Shown here in pieces: positions 27,729 to 36,542 of a stretch of 64,000 bases of DNA. The notes beneath the pieces were generated by a model. It saw nothing but the letters and a program-made list of their open reading frames with translations, did no database searches and was not told where the DNA came from. The translations under genes and the position numbers were made by a program. This DNA comes from an uncultured Lachnospiraceae bacterium (GTDB taxonomy: Bacteria > Bacillota > Clostridia > Lachnospirales > Lachnospiraceae): NCBI GenBank assembly GCA_910577115.1, contig CAJTMC010000005.1:52943-116942 (forward strand), in the 5' to 3' direction. Within the stretch, counting starts at the first letter, position 1. Each line of letters opens with the position of its first letter.

Positions 27729-28517
27729 TCAAGAAAATTTGCACCATTCATATAATACACCAAAAAGCTCTCTCGCATAGTAAGTCGGTAAAAGCCACCC
27801 CGCTGTTTTGGCAGGAACTGCCCCATAGGAAAGGCCAAGCCTTCCTGCAATTACCCCTGCCCTGTATTCATGAAATTCATTGGTCACAATTGCAATCTCC
27901 TCCGGCAGGGAATTTTCCTTTATTATCTCATACGAAAATGCAAAATTTTCACGCGTGGATGTCGACTGGTCTTCCATATAAATCCTATCGGGACTTATAC
28001 CGTTTAAAACCAGATAACGATAAATACACTCCGCCTCAGAAATACCCTCATCGTCCCCCTGGCCACCCGATGCAATGCACACAGCGTTTTCATTTTCGTT
28101 TAAATACACAATTGCCGCATCCATGCGCTCTGTGAGAATGATGCTGGGCTGTTCCCCATACACCTTACAGCCCAGCACAATTGCCGTCGCATTGGACGCC
28201 GGAGACACAGACAACGATTTTATCATGCATACGGTTATCGTTATCACCAATATCACGCCAACCGTTATTCCCAGTCCAATCACGCTTAAGATAATCTTTC
28301 CTATTGTTCTCTGCCACCATTTTACGATTAGAAGATTGATACGCGGCATAAACAGCGCATAAAGCATCAGCGCTGCACAAACTGCCAAACCGGCAGCATT
28401 TCCAATATTCAATATTCTTCTTCGTACCAGTGGCATAACAAGCCCGATAAAACCTGCTGCCCCTGATAACATCAAAAGTAATCGCACTATTGTCATTATC
28501 ATCCTTCGTATGTTCAA
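27729..28517 (-). CDS. YdcF/SanA-family (DUF218) membrane protein
   Basis: A 262-residue protein with four hydrophobic segments in the first 100 residues and a C-terminal DUF218 domain. The motif AIVLGCKVYG and GGQGDDEGISEAE, then STSTRENF and NEFHEYRA, match YdcF proteins, which have an envelope-related role (vancomycin tolerance in the case of SanA). Start is TTG at 28517 with AAAGGAG 8 nt upstream. Confidence 0.85.
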   Translation of the reverse strand: MNIRRMIMTIVRLLLMLSGAAGFIGLVMPLVRRRILNIGNAAGLAVCAALMLYALFMPRINLLIVKWWQRTIGKIILSVIGLGITVGVILVITITVCMIKSLSVSPASNATAIVLGCKVYGEQPSIILTERMDAAIVYLNENENAVCIASGGQGDDEGISEAECIYRYLVLNGISPDRIYMEDQSTSTRENFAFSYEIIKENSLPEEIAIVTNEFHEYRAGVIAGRLGLSYGAVPAKTAGWLLPTYYARELFGVLYEWCKFS

Positions 28518-28592
28518 GTTCTTCTCCTTTAAAGTAAGACAGCTACTTCCGTAACGTCTTTTAAACTTTTGCTTATACCATAAATATATTGA

Positions 28593-29183
28593 TTAAAAAT
28601 CCATGCTGAAAATCTCTGAATCATCAAAATTTTTATATATAAGCCTTAAAACAGTATTTTCATTCCCCGTTTCATCAATAAGCTGATCACGAATTGCCTC
28701 AAAGATTGCGGCATTGCTTGTAAAATACATGTTCATTGCTTCCTCTGCATCCTCAGCTACATCAATTGTTTCTGTCATTGTAAAGATCATGGAAATCGTA
28801 TCACCAGCAACCTCAAAAGAGATTGTCATACCGTCTAATCCCTCATTCATCAATTCCGAAAACTGTGCACACTCCTCAGACTTCGTCCACTCCTCGAGTG
28901 TCATTGCTCCGTCTGCAGCGGCATCATCCTCTTCTATATCCGCAATGGCCGATTCCTCAGTCACCGCCATATCCGACTCCTGTACTTCCGCAGCAGTTGA
29001 TTCCTTAATATCTGCTATCGTTGACTCTGCAGGCTCTTTCGCTTCCTCCTGCGTTACGGACGCAACCGTACCCGTTTCCATATCCTGAACATCTTCGTTC
29101 TTTGAGCCACAAGCCGTAACGGAACATATCATTGTTGTAATCATTGTTACCAATGCGAAGCCATTAACAAGTTTCTTTTTCAT
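28593..29183 (-). CDS. Secreted lipoprotein, paralogue 1 of 2
   Basis: A 196-residue lipoprotein; ATG 29183 with GAGGGGAG upstream. Signal peptide ends in a lipobox VTACGSK. An acidic low-complexity linker with three repeats of the type ESxxADIxE (about 35-95) is followed by a folded domain of about 100 residues beginning MTLEEWTKSEECAQF and ending with DDSEIFSMDF. The next gene upstream encodes a close paralogue with a shorter linker. I suspect a DUF4854-type domain but cannot confirm it. Function unknown. Confidence 0.8.
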   Translation of the reverse strand: MKKKLVNGFALVTMITTMICSVTACGSKNEDVQDMETGTVASVTQEEAKEPAESTIADIKESTAAEVQESDMAVTEESAIADIEEDDAAADGAMTLEEWTKSEECAQFSELMNEGLDGMTISFEVAGDTISMIFTMTETIDVAEDAEEAMNMYFTSNAAIFEAIRDQLIDETGNENTVLRLIYKNFDDSEIFSMDF

Positions 29184-29237
29184 ATTATTTTCTCCCCTCA
29201 TAATACAGATATCTGTTTGAATCACTGACGATAAAAA

Positions 29238-29266
29238 AGTCTATCATCAAAAGGGTGCAATGTCAA
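29238..29266 (-). promoter_or_regulatory. Promoter of lipoprotein paralogue 1
   Basis: TTGACA (29261-29266), 17-nt spacer ending in GATGA, and TAGACT (29238-29243). The arrangement is the same as for paralogue 2, so the promoter was duplicated with the gene. Confidence 0.7.
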
Positions 29267-29295
29267 TCCATTCTTTAAGATTAACCGAATCCAAC

Positions 29296-29335
29296 AAAAA
29301 AGCGCCGCAAATTATATAATCTGCGACACTTTTTA
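29296..29335 (-). terminator. Terminator of lipoprotein paralogue 2
   Basis: Hairpin AAAGTGTCGCAG / TTGCGGCGCTTT on the minus strand followed by six T. It closely resembles the hairpin at 30001-30036. Confidence 0.8.
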
Positions 29336-29344
29336 TGACTTTTA

Positions 29345-29881
29345 TTAGAAATCCATGCTGAATATTTCTGAATCATCAGCGTTTCTATAAGCAATCTTTA
29401 ATACTGTATTCTCGTTGCCTGTCTCATCAATAAGCTCATCACGTACTGACTCAAACAGTGTGGCATTGCTTGTGAAAAGCTCAGACATTGCCTCTTCTGC
29501 GTCATCTGCAACTTCAATCTGCTCTGTATACTGATATACCAAAGAAATTACATCGCCGTCAACCTCAAAGAAAACCTTAACGCCCTGCTCTTCCATTCCC
29601 TCGTTCATCATATCCAGAAACTGTATACACTCATCAGACTTTGTCCACTCCTCAAGTGACATCTGTCCATCAGATACTGTATCAGTCTCCTCAGGTGCTA
29701 CAGTCGATTCCTCTGTTTCCGCTACAGTTGACTCAGGCACTGTATCCTGTACTGTAGAAGCAGGTGCATCTGCTGCTGTGTTCTGAACTTCATCTGCCTT
29801 TGAACCACAAGCTGTTACAGAGAACATCATTGTTGTAATTACTGCTGCTGATAATAATACATTTACAATTTTCTTTTTCAT
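29345..29881 (-). CDS. Secreted lipoprotein, paralogue 2 of 2
   Basis: A 178-residue lipoprotein with a typical signal peptide and lipobox (VTACGSK), a Thr/Glu/Val-rich linker, and a C-terminal domain (MSLEEWTKSDECIQF to SEIFSMDF). The C-terminal domain aligns with paralogue 1 over its whole length. ATG 29881 with GAGGAGAGG upstream. Each paralogue has its own promoter and is preceded by a related terminator, so they are separate transcripts. Confidence 0.82.
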   Translation of the reverse strand: MKKKIVNVLLSAAVITTMMFSVTACGSKADEVQNTAADAPASTVQDTVPESTVAETEESTVAPEETDTVSDGQMSLEEWTKSDECIQFLDMMNEGMEEQGVKVFFEVDGDVISLVYQYTEQIEVADDAEEAMSELFTSNATLFESVRDELIDETGNENTVLKIAYRNADDSEIFSMDF

Positions 29882-29937
29882 ATTGTTTTTCCTCTCCTCA
29901 TATTATAAATATGTGTTTAGTTCACTAACAATTTGTA

Positions 29938-29966
29938 AGTCTATCATCAATATGCATAAATGTCAA
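29938..29966 (-). promoter_or_regulatory. Promoter of lipoprotein paralogue 2
   Basis: TTGACA (29961-29966), 17-nt spacer ending in GATGA, TAGACT (29938-29943). Confidence 0.7.
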
Positions 29967-30000
29967 TTCATTTGGTTAAAAATCAGCAAAATCAAACAAA

Positions 30001-30036
30001 AAAAGTGCCGTAAATCTTCTAATCTACGACACTTTT
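30001..30036 (-). terminator. Terminator of the GGGtGRT gene
   Basis: Hairpin AAAAGTGTCGTAGA / TTTACGGCACTTTT followed by a seven-T run, about 20 nt after the stop codon. Confidence 0.85.
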
Positions 30037-30056
30037 AATAAACAACTTATTATTTC

Positions 30057-31073
30057 TTAGAACTTCCCTGCATCAGCTGCTTCCTGAATCGCAACTGCAA
30101 CTGCAACGGTAGCGCCAACCATCGGGTTATTACCCATGCCAATTAAGCCCATCATTTCCACATGCGCAGGAACAGAAGAAGAACCTGCAAACTGTGCATC
30201 AGAGTGCATACGTCCCAACGTATCCGTCATACCATAAGATGCAGGACCTGCCGCCATGTTGTCCGGATGAAGCGTACGTCCCGTACCGCCGCCTGACGCT
30301 ACTGAGAAATACTTCTTGCCCTTCTCTGTACACTCTTTCTTGTATGTACCTGCAACCGGATGCTGGAATCTTGTCGGGTTCGTTGAGTTACCTGTAATCG
30401 ATACATCAACGCCTTCCTTCCACATAATAGCAACGCCTTCCTGAACATCGTTTGCACCGTAGCAGTTTACCTTACCGCGAGGGCCGTTCGGATCGGAATA
30501 AGACTTTCTGAATACTTCTTTTACCGTATTGGTATAAGGATCATACTCTGTCTCAACAAATGTAAAGCCGTTGATACGTGCGATAATCTCTGCCGCATCT
30601 TTTCCAAGACCGTTTAAGATAACGCGAAGCGGTTTCTGGCGAACCTTGTTTGCCTTCTCCGCGATACCGATTGCGCCTTCTGCTGCCGCAAAAGACTCAT
30701 GACCTGCCAAAAAGCAGAAACACTCTGTCTCTTCCTCAAGGAGCATCTTTCCTAAGTTACCATGTCCAAGGCCAACCTTACGGTTGTCCGCTACGGAACC
30801 GGGTACGCAGAATGCCTGTAATCCTTCGCCGATTGCTGCCGCTGCATCTGCCGCTCTTCTGCAGCCCTTCTTGATTGCGATTGCAGCGCCTACCGTGTAT
30901 GCCCAACAAGCGTTCTCAAAGCAGATTGGCTGAATTTTCTTAACCTGATCATATACGTCAAGACCTGCGTCCTTTGTAATCTTCTCAGCCTCTTCAATGG
31001 AAGAAATTCCATAGCTGTTTAATACTTCGTTGATTTTATCAATTCTTCTTTCATAGGATTCGAATAATGCCAT
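30057..31073 (-). CDS. GGGtGRT protein
   Basis: A 338-residue cytoplasmic protein carrying SGGGTGRTLHPD (about residues 264-275), the motif that gave the family its name. Other conserved segments are ICFENACWAYTVGAA, GLGHGNLGKML and NCYGANDVQEGVA, which contain cysteines that could bind metal. Function is not known. The gene begins 2 nt after the NifU-like gene, an arrangement seen widely in anaerobic Firmicutes, so the two products probably work together, perhaps on an Fe-S cluster or cofactor. AGGAGG site and strong terminator present. Confidence 0.85.
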   Translation of the reverse strand: MALFESYERRIDKINEVLNSYGISSIEEAEKITKDAGLDVYDQVKKIQPICFENACWAYTVGAAIAIKKGCRRAADAAAAIGEGLQAFCVPGSVADNRKVGLGHGNLGKMLLEEETECFCFLAGHESFAAAEGAIGIAEKANKVRQKPLRVILNGLGKDAAEIIARINGFTFVETEYDPYTNTVKEVFRKSYSDPNGPRGKVNCYGANDVQEGVAIMWKEGVDVSITGNSTNPTRFQHPVAGTYKKECTEKGKKYFSVASGGGTGRTLHPDNMAAGPASYGMTDTLGRMHSDAQFAGSSSVPAHVEMMGLIGMGNNPMVGATVAVAVAIQEAADAGKF

Positions 31074-31075
31074 AA

Positions 31076-31780
31076 TTATTTTACCTCCTTATCTGTTCTT
31101 GGGTCAATAATCTTTACGGCATCTGCCACGCGGCCATACTGACCTGATGCCTTCTCCCATGCTGTGTTCGGGTCATCACCCTTCTTAATAAAGTCAGTCA
31201 TCTTGCCAAGACTTACAAACTTATAGCCGATAATCTTATCATCTGCATCAAGCGCGATGCCTGTAACATAACCCTCTGCCATCTCAAGATAACGAGGTCC
31301 CTTTTTCAATGTACCGTACATTGTACCAACCTGACTTCTAAGACCCTTTCCTAAGTCCTCAAGACCTGCACCGATTGCAAGTCCGTCCTCAGAGAAAGCG
31401 GACTGGGAACGTCCGTAAACAATCTGAAGGAATAACTCTCTCATCGCTGTATTGATTGCATCGCATACAAGGTCTGTATTTAATGCTTCCATCACTGTTC
31501 TGCCGGGCAGAATCTCTGCTGCCATCGCTGCGGAATGTGTCATGCCGGAGCAGCCGATTGTCTCAACCAGCGCTTCCTGAATGATGCCTTCCTTTACATT
31601 CAACGATAACTTACATGCCCCCTGCTGAGGTGCACACCAGCCGATACCATGTGTAAAGCCGGAAATGTCCTTCACTTCCTTTGCTTTTACCCAATTCGCC
31701 TCTTCCGGGATCGGTGCACAGCCATGATTACCGTCACGTGCTACTACACACATTTCTTCAATTTCCTTTGAATAAATCAT
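31076..31780 (-). CDS. NifU/IscU-like iron-sulfur scaffold protein
   Basis: A 234-residue protein containing a NifU N-terminal-like core: ISGFTHGIGWCAPQQGACKLSL and IGCSGMTHSAAMAAEIL supply cysteines in IscU-like positions. It is longer than IscU (about 130) through a C-terminal region ending in a conserved ADAVKIIDPR. It is the upstream partner of the GGGtGRT gene. ATG 31780 has AAAGGAG upstream. It should assemble or carry an Fe-S cluster, but the target is unknown. Confidence 0.82.
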   Translation of the reverse strand: MIYSKEIEEMCVVARDGNHGCAPIPEEANWVKAKEVKDISGFTHGIGWCAPQQGACKLSLNVKEGIIQEALVETIGCSGMTHSAAMAAEILPGRTVMEALNTDLVCDAINTAMRELFLQIVYGRSQSAFSEDGLAIGAGLEDLGKGLRSQVGTMYGTLKKGPRYLEMAEGYVTGIALDADDKIIGYKFVSLGKMTDFIKKGDDPNTAWEKASGQYGRVADAVKIIDPRTDKEVK

Positions 31781-31813
31781 GTGAAAACTCCTTTCGATTA
31801 CATCACTTATATT

Positions 31814-31843
31814 TTAAATGTGGTGACAGTGCCACACATTTAA
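31814..31843. promoter_or_regulatory. Inverted repeat upstream of the NifU-like gene
   Basis: TTAAATGTG at 31814-31822 and its complement CACATTTAA at 31835-31843 enclose 12 nt, 34 nt before the start codon. There is no T-tract, so an operator or leader hairpin is more likely than a terminator. Confidence 0.4.
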
Positions 31844-31964
31844 TGACAGCGAAATAAAATTCTCGCGAACCATATATTGTTATTCTCGCACAAAACGACA
31901 AAAATAGCAATTAAAAAATCTTATTTTTGACAAAAAATTATCAAATTTTTATTTTCCGAAAATC

Positions 31965-32633
31965 TTACATCGTTTTCTTCACGCACTGCCCTGATTTTTT
32001 ATAAATGCTGTCCGCCTCGACATAGCCGCGCACCATTGAAGTCGGATAAACGTTTGAATTTCTTCCAATAACGGTTCCGGGATTTAACACGCTGTTGCAG
32101 CCGACCTCCACGTTATCGCCAAGCATCGCGCCCATTTTCTTTAAACCGGTTTCGATATTGCCGTATGCGGATTTTACGACCACAAGCGTTTTATCGCTCT
32201 TAACATTTGATGTAATGGAGCCTGCTCCCATGTGCGACTTATAGCCTAAAATACTGTCGCCCACATAATTGTAATGCGGCACCTGTACTTTGTTGAACAA
32301 AATCACGTTTTTCAGTTCCGTAGAATTTCCGACAACGACGCCCTTTCCGACAATCGCGTTTCCGCGGATAAATGCGCAGTGGCGGATTTCGGCGTCCTCG
32401 TCGATGATACATGGGCCGTTGATACATGCCGTCGGCGCTACGGTGGCGGATTTTGCAATCCAAATATTCTCGCCGCGTTTTTCATACAATTCACCGGAAA
32501 GCGTATTCCCAAGCTCTGTAATAAACGCACCGATTTTCGGCAAAAGCTCCCAAGGATAGACCGCCCCGTCAAAAAGCGAAGCGGCAATTGTTTCCTCTAA
32601 ATTATAAAGACTTTTGATTTCTAACTGTTCCAT
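31965..32633 (-). CDS. Left-handed beta-helix (GlmU-like) acyltransferase-fold protein
   Basis: A 222-residue protein; ATG 32633 has GGAGG 7 nt upstream, and 28 upstream in-frame codons lack a site. Hexapeptide repeats run through residues about 65-200 (SATVAPTACINGPCIIDED, VVGNSTELKNVIL, VEVGCNSVLNPGTVIGRNS). No nucleotidyl-transfer motif is present at the N-terminus. Similar proteins are annotated as UDP-GlcNAc pyrophosphorylase-like; substrate unknown. Confidence 0.8.
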   Translation of the reverse strand: MEQLEIKSLYNLEETIAASLFDGAVYPWELLPKIGAFITELGNTLSGELYEKRGENIWIAKSATVAPTACINGPCIIDEDAEIRHCAFIRGNAIVGKGVVVGNSTELKNVILFNKVQVPHYNYVGDSILGYKSHMGAGSITSNVKSDKTLVVVKSAYGNIETGLKKMGAMLGDNVEVGCNSVLNPGTVIGRNSNVYPTSMVRGYVEADSIYKKSGQCVKKTM

Positions 32634-32700
32634 TGTTAACCTCCATTTCAAAACGATTTCCATTTTCTTCTGTTTCATTGCACATCTATGATACAGCATT

Positions 32701-35412
32701 CTATTGCGTATCCGCAAAAATCTGCATAATCCGGGCAGTATCCATATAAAATTCCGGCTGTCCGTAAGCTGCCTGTTCCTGTGCTGGCTGCATCACAGTC
32801 CGCGCTCCCTTGTTGTCAGATGCCTGCCCCGCATTATCAAAGTCAAATCGGATTGCCTCATTCTCATATTTTAAAAACGCGTCAAACGACTTTCCCGCCT
32901 TTGAAATAAAACCGCTCACCTTGTTTTTTGTCTTTCCTGCGGTAAACAGCTCCTGCAAAACTTCCTCCGAAAGCGCTGCCTGTGCCACCGTATGCCCAAT
33001 GCGAAAACCGCATTCGCACTCCAAATACCACCGGCTCTTCTTTAGTTTATGCGCGTTGCATCTTGGACATGCAAGATTTGTATTTGCAGCCTGCTCCCTG
33101 TCGGGAAAATCAAACGACACCTGACCGTCATCGCCAAGTTTTAGTGCCGCGTCAAACGGCTTTCCACTCTTACCCGTAAATCCGCTGATTACCTGCGTCC
33201 TTTTATTGGTGACAAGCTCTTTTACCTGCACATCGTCCAAATCCTTTCCCGCGATTTTTCCGATTGTAAATTTGCAGCCCGTGCCATCCTTTTTATAATT
33301 CGAGCACCCGTATCCAAACGGTGTCGTCGCAATCTCACCGCCGCAGACAGGGCAGGAAACGCCGACTTTTCTGCCTGCGCTCAATGCCTTGGCATCTTTC
33401 TTTGACAATTTGCTAATCTGTTCGGCAAGCTGCGGCGTCAAATCCTTGTCGCGGATTTGGATTGTCTCCCTGCGGATAAAATCTTCAAGCTTGGTGCGGT
33501 AATCACCAACGTCGATTGTTCCGTTTGTGATGCCGTCAAGCCCCTTTTCCCATGACGCAGTCATTTTGGGATTGAGCAGCGCGGGTACGGTCATTGCGAC
33601 AACTTCATACACCATTTCACCAAAGTTTTCAGGCGTAATCACCTGCGTTTTTTTGTTCAGTTTTAAATAACCGATGCGGATTAATTTTTTGATGATTTCC
33701 GCGCGCGTGGCACTCGTTCCGATACCGGAGCCTTTGATCTGCGCGCGCAGCTCTTCGTCTTCGATGAGCTGTCCGGCGTTTTCCATTGCCAAAATCATGG
33801 AGCCTGACGTATAGCGTTTGGGCGGTGATGTTTTTCCTTCCTTGATTTCAAAACCGTTTACGGAAACGACATCACCCTTTTTGAGCGTCTTTGCAAGCTC
33901 CAACAGCTTTTTCGTATTGTTCTTTTTGGTGTTCTTATTGACGTTGTCAGCATTATCCCCGATTTCGCCCTGACCGGACGCGTCGCTCTCTTCCTCGTCC
34001 GCGTCCTCGAGCGTCTTTCCGAGCACTTCAAGGTATCCGAGCGATTTGAGCGCCTTTGCAGACGCAAAGAGAGACTCTTTTTCAATGCCAATGACAAGCT
34101 TTAACGTCTGATATTCGGCAGGCGGATAAAAAATGCTCAAGAAACGCCGCATAATCAAATCAAACACCTTTCGCTGAAGTGGCGAAAGTGCGCCAAGCTC
34201 CGTGAGCTGCCCTGTCGGGATAATCGCGTAATGGTCGGTTACCTTGCTATCGTCCGTATATTGCGTTTTGGCAAGATTTTCATACTCTTTTTTTGTTAAA
34301 ATATTGTCAACAAATGCCTGCGTCGGCGTGTATCCTTTTAAGCGGCTTAGGTTTTTAAAAATTTCCTTTGCGACTGCTTTCGTCAGCACGCGCGCGTCTG
34401 TTCTTGGATACGTGGTCAACTTTTTTTCGTACAAATCCTGTGCGACCTGCAACGTTTCGTCGGGGCTGATTTTAAACCGTTTCGCACATTCCGCCTGCAA
34501 TTCCGCGAGGTTAAACAAGAGCGGCGCTTTCTTTTTGGACGTGCCTTTTTCCAGTGTTTTTACCACCGCCTGTTTATTTTCAAACGACGCAATCAGCGCC
34601 GCCGCGTCCGCTTTTTCCTTAAAACCGTTTTCCTTGTAAAGCTTTGGCGACGCAACATAATCGGAGCCTTCCACTGCTTTCCATTCCGCCTCCACATGCG
34701 CGTCCGTAAAATCGCCCACAATTCTGTAAAACGGCGTTTCCTTGAAATTACGGATTTCACGCTCCCTGTTGACCACCATGCCAAGCACGCAGGTCATTAC
34801 ACGCCCGACCGCGATTGCAGTGTAATCCTTTGTCGCCGCCGCGTTGTTTAAAAGCCTGCCGTATTTTACGGACATAACGCGCGAGAAATTGATACCCATT
34901 GCGTAATCCTCTATGGAGCGCATAATGCCTGACTTGCCAAGATTGGCATAATCGGTCATCGGTTTTGCCTGCGCGACGCCGCGGCGGATTTCCTCCTCCG
35001 TCTGCGAGTCAATCCATACGCGCAGCTCCGTCATGCCCTTGCGCACGCCGCCGAAATTGCGGATATTTTCCTCAATGGTCTGTCCCTCTTTTCCGGAGTC
35101 GCCTGCCCAGTATACAGTGTCAATATCTTCCCTGTGAAGGAGTCTGTTTACGATTTGATACTGCTGCTTTACGTTTGCAATCACGCCGTACTTGTATGTT
35201 TCAGGCAGAAACGGCAGGTCTCTTAGCATCCACTTTTTATACTTGATGTCGTACTCCTCGGGATAAACCATTTCCACCAAATGACCTACGCACCAGGTTA
35301 TGACATACGTGTCATTTTCTATGTAGCCGTTGTTTCTGCCCGACACGCCGAACACCTTCGCGTAGTCCTGAGCCACGGAGGGTTTTTCCGTTATGATTAA
35401 TTTTTTTCCCAC
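32701..35412 (-). CDS. topB: DNA topoisomerase III
   Basis: A 903-residue type IA topoisomerase. GTG 35412 is taken as start, with AGGAGG 5 nt upstream and the protein beginning GKKLIITEKPSVAQDYAKVFG. The TOPRIM acidic motif is WAGDSGKEGQ and the catalytic tyrosine is in LTTYPRTDARV. An acidic insertion (EEESDASGQGE...) of about 40 residues sits in the gate region. The C-terminus has two zinc-ribbon units (CPVCGGEIATTPFGYGC and CPRCNAHKLKKSRWYLECECG). It resolves single-stranded and catenated DNA. It borders the CRISPR remnant region. Confidence 0.95.
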   Translation of the reverse strand: MGKKLIITEKPSVAQDYAKVFGVSGRNNGYIENDTYVITWCVGHLVEMVYPEEYDIKYKKWMLRDLPFLPETYKYGVIANVKQQYQIVNRLLHREDIDTVYWAGDSGKEGQTIEENIRNFGGVRKGMTELRVWIDSQTEEEIRRGVAQAKPMTDYANLGKSGIMRSIEDYAMGINFSRVMSVKYGRLLNNAAATKDYTAIAVGRVMTCVLGMVVNREREIRNFKETPFYRIVGDFTDAHVEAEWKAVEGSDYVASPKLYKENGFKEKADAAALIASFENKQAVVKTLEKGTSKKKAPLLFNLAELQAECAKRFKISPDETLQVAQDLYEKKLTTYPRTDARVLTKAVAKEIFKNLSRLKGYTPTQAFVDNILTKKEYENLAKTQYTDDSKVTDHYAIIPTGQLTELGALSPLQRKVFDLIMRRFLSIFYPPAEYQTLKLVIGIEKESLFASAKALKSLGYLEVLGKTLEDADEEESDASGQGEIGDNADNVNKNTKKNNTKKLLELAKTLKKGDVVSVNGFEIKEGKTSPPKRYTSGSMILAMENAGQLIEDEELRAQIKGSGIGTSATRAEIIKKLIRIGYLKLNKKTQVITPENFGEMVYEVVAMTVPALLNPKMTASWEKGLDGITNGTIDVGDYRTKLEDFIRRETIQIRDKDLTPQLAEQISKLSKKDAKALSAGRKVGVSCPVCGGEIATTPFGYGCSNYKKDGTGCKFTIGKIAGKDLDDVQVKELVTNKRTQVISGFTGKSGKPFDAALKLGDDGQVSFDFPDREQAANTNLACPRCNAHKLKKSRWYLECECGFRIGHTVAQAALSEEVLQELFTAGKTKNKVSGFISKAGKSFDAFLKYENEAIRFDFDNAGQASDNKGARTVMQPAQEQAAYGQPEFYMDTARIMQIFADTQ

Positions 35413-35556
35413 ATAGTCCTCCTGTTTGTTGTATAGTATCATGTCTAAAATTTCTGATTATGTATGATATTTTACAAAAAAACATTAATACAAAATATCC
35501 TATTTCTTCGTTTATGCAACATTCAATTCCAATACTCTGAAATGAGATATTAAAGA

Positions 35557-35711
35557 AACTGCAATAATATAAATTATTAAAAATTACTGCACCACAACCG
35601 CCAACGCCACGCTATCTACAACAGTAGAAATTTTCATAAATTACTAATCAGAAACCCAAACACTTCAAAATCAATATCTACAAAAGTAGAAATTATTATA
35701 GATTACTAAAC
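35557..35711 (-). CRISPR. Relic Cas12a-type (V-A) CRISPR array
   Basis: Read on the minus strand. Repeat R2 (35711-35676, 36 nt) begins GTTTAGTAATC and ends AATTTCTACTTTTGTAGAT. Spacer 1 is 26 nt (35675-35650). Repeat R1 (35649-35614, 36 nt) begins GATTAGTAATT and ends AATTTCTACTGTTGTAGAT. The two 3' halves are the Cas12a crRNA pseudoknot (UCUAC-loop-GUAGA), and the loop change keeps the stem. A third, degenerate copy R0 (35592-35557) matches R2 at 27 of 36 positions without gaps but has lost the stem; a 21-nt spacer (35613-35593) separates it from R1. The array follows a truncated cas12a on the same strand; no cas1, cas2 or cas4 is recognisable in the window. Confidence 0.88.
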
Positions 35712-35855
35712 ACCTGTCCCGAAATTTTTACCTGTATTTTTATATCTTATTGTCTCTTTCATTTTGTACTATGTATATTTTACTAAAATATTCAGCAGCC
35801 TTTCTACCATTATACCGACTCAAACGATGCTTTACAATCTTTAATCGAATAATGA

Positions 35856-36542
35856 TTAATATATTCCCATATCAACTATAGTTATATCCATTTTGGTTTT
35901 CAAATTATTGAATAATTCTGTCAAATCACTCCGTATATCCGTATTTAATATCATGGAAAATATACGCATATTATCAATATATTTGGGCAGATTTTGATGT
36001 ACAACGCGATACGCAATAGCTGTTGATTTTTCTTCATCAGAATACATATTTTTTCTATTTTGATGAAAACCTTCAAAGTATGTTGTAAACTCCTGAAATG
36101 ACTTTACTAGAGTCTGCTCTTCTGCATTATCTTTTGTAAATTCAGGCAGGACATTTTTAATCAGTTCCTTTTTAAATAAGTATTTGTATTGTGGATGTTC
36201 AGAAAATCTCTTTACAATCTGTTTACGCAATGACATCTGTATTTTCTGAAACTCTTTCTCTTCATTATTGTCACGTTTTTTCTCATACAGTTCATAATAA
36301 TTTTTTAACCCGTCTAATTGAATTCCATTTAATGCCTCATCAATGAAATATTTGTGATAAGCATCAATTATTTTTTTTACGCTCTTATAGTCCCCCGCCC
36401 GTTTTAAGTCTTCATCCAATATTCCATGTTTCTCAATATACTCTTGTGTTTTTCCGACTGGTTTTAGTTCAAAACGCAAGGTTTTTGATACAGGATATAT
36501 TCCAATGAAATTCTCTGCTATTTTTCCATTGTTCTCATGCAT
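35856..36542 (-). pseudogene. cas12a: Truncated cas12a (first 228 codons only)
   Basis: ATG 36542 has GAGGAGGG 7 nt upstream. The product starts with the Cas12a wedge signature YPVSKTLRFELKPVGKTQEYI and contains KRAGDYKSVKKIIDAYHKYFI. The REC1 landmark TYFEGFHQNRKNMYSDEEKS is followed by AYRVVHQNLPKYIDN. Similarity to Cas12a ends near KTKMDITIV, and after five further codons (DMGIY) a TAA ends the frame. Full Cas12a proteins are about 1,200-1,300 residues, so the rest of REC, the PAM-interacting region, RuvC and Nuc domains are all missing. The product cannot cut DNA. Downstream sequence to the array (35712-35855) is only 144 nt and not recognisably cas. Confidence 0.93.

Noticed and set aside
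35740..35870. IS3-type transposase tail at the cas12a break
   Set aside because: Only a faint pattern (EYINHY... then AAEYF in another frame); too short and too weak to call.
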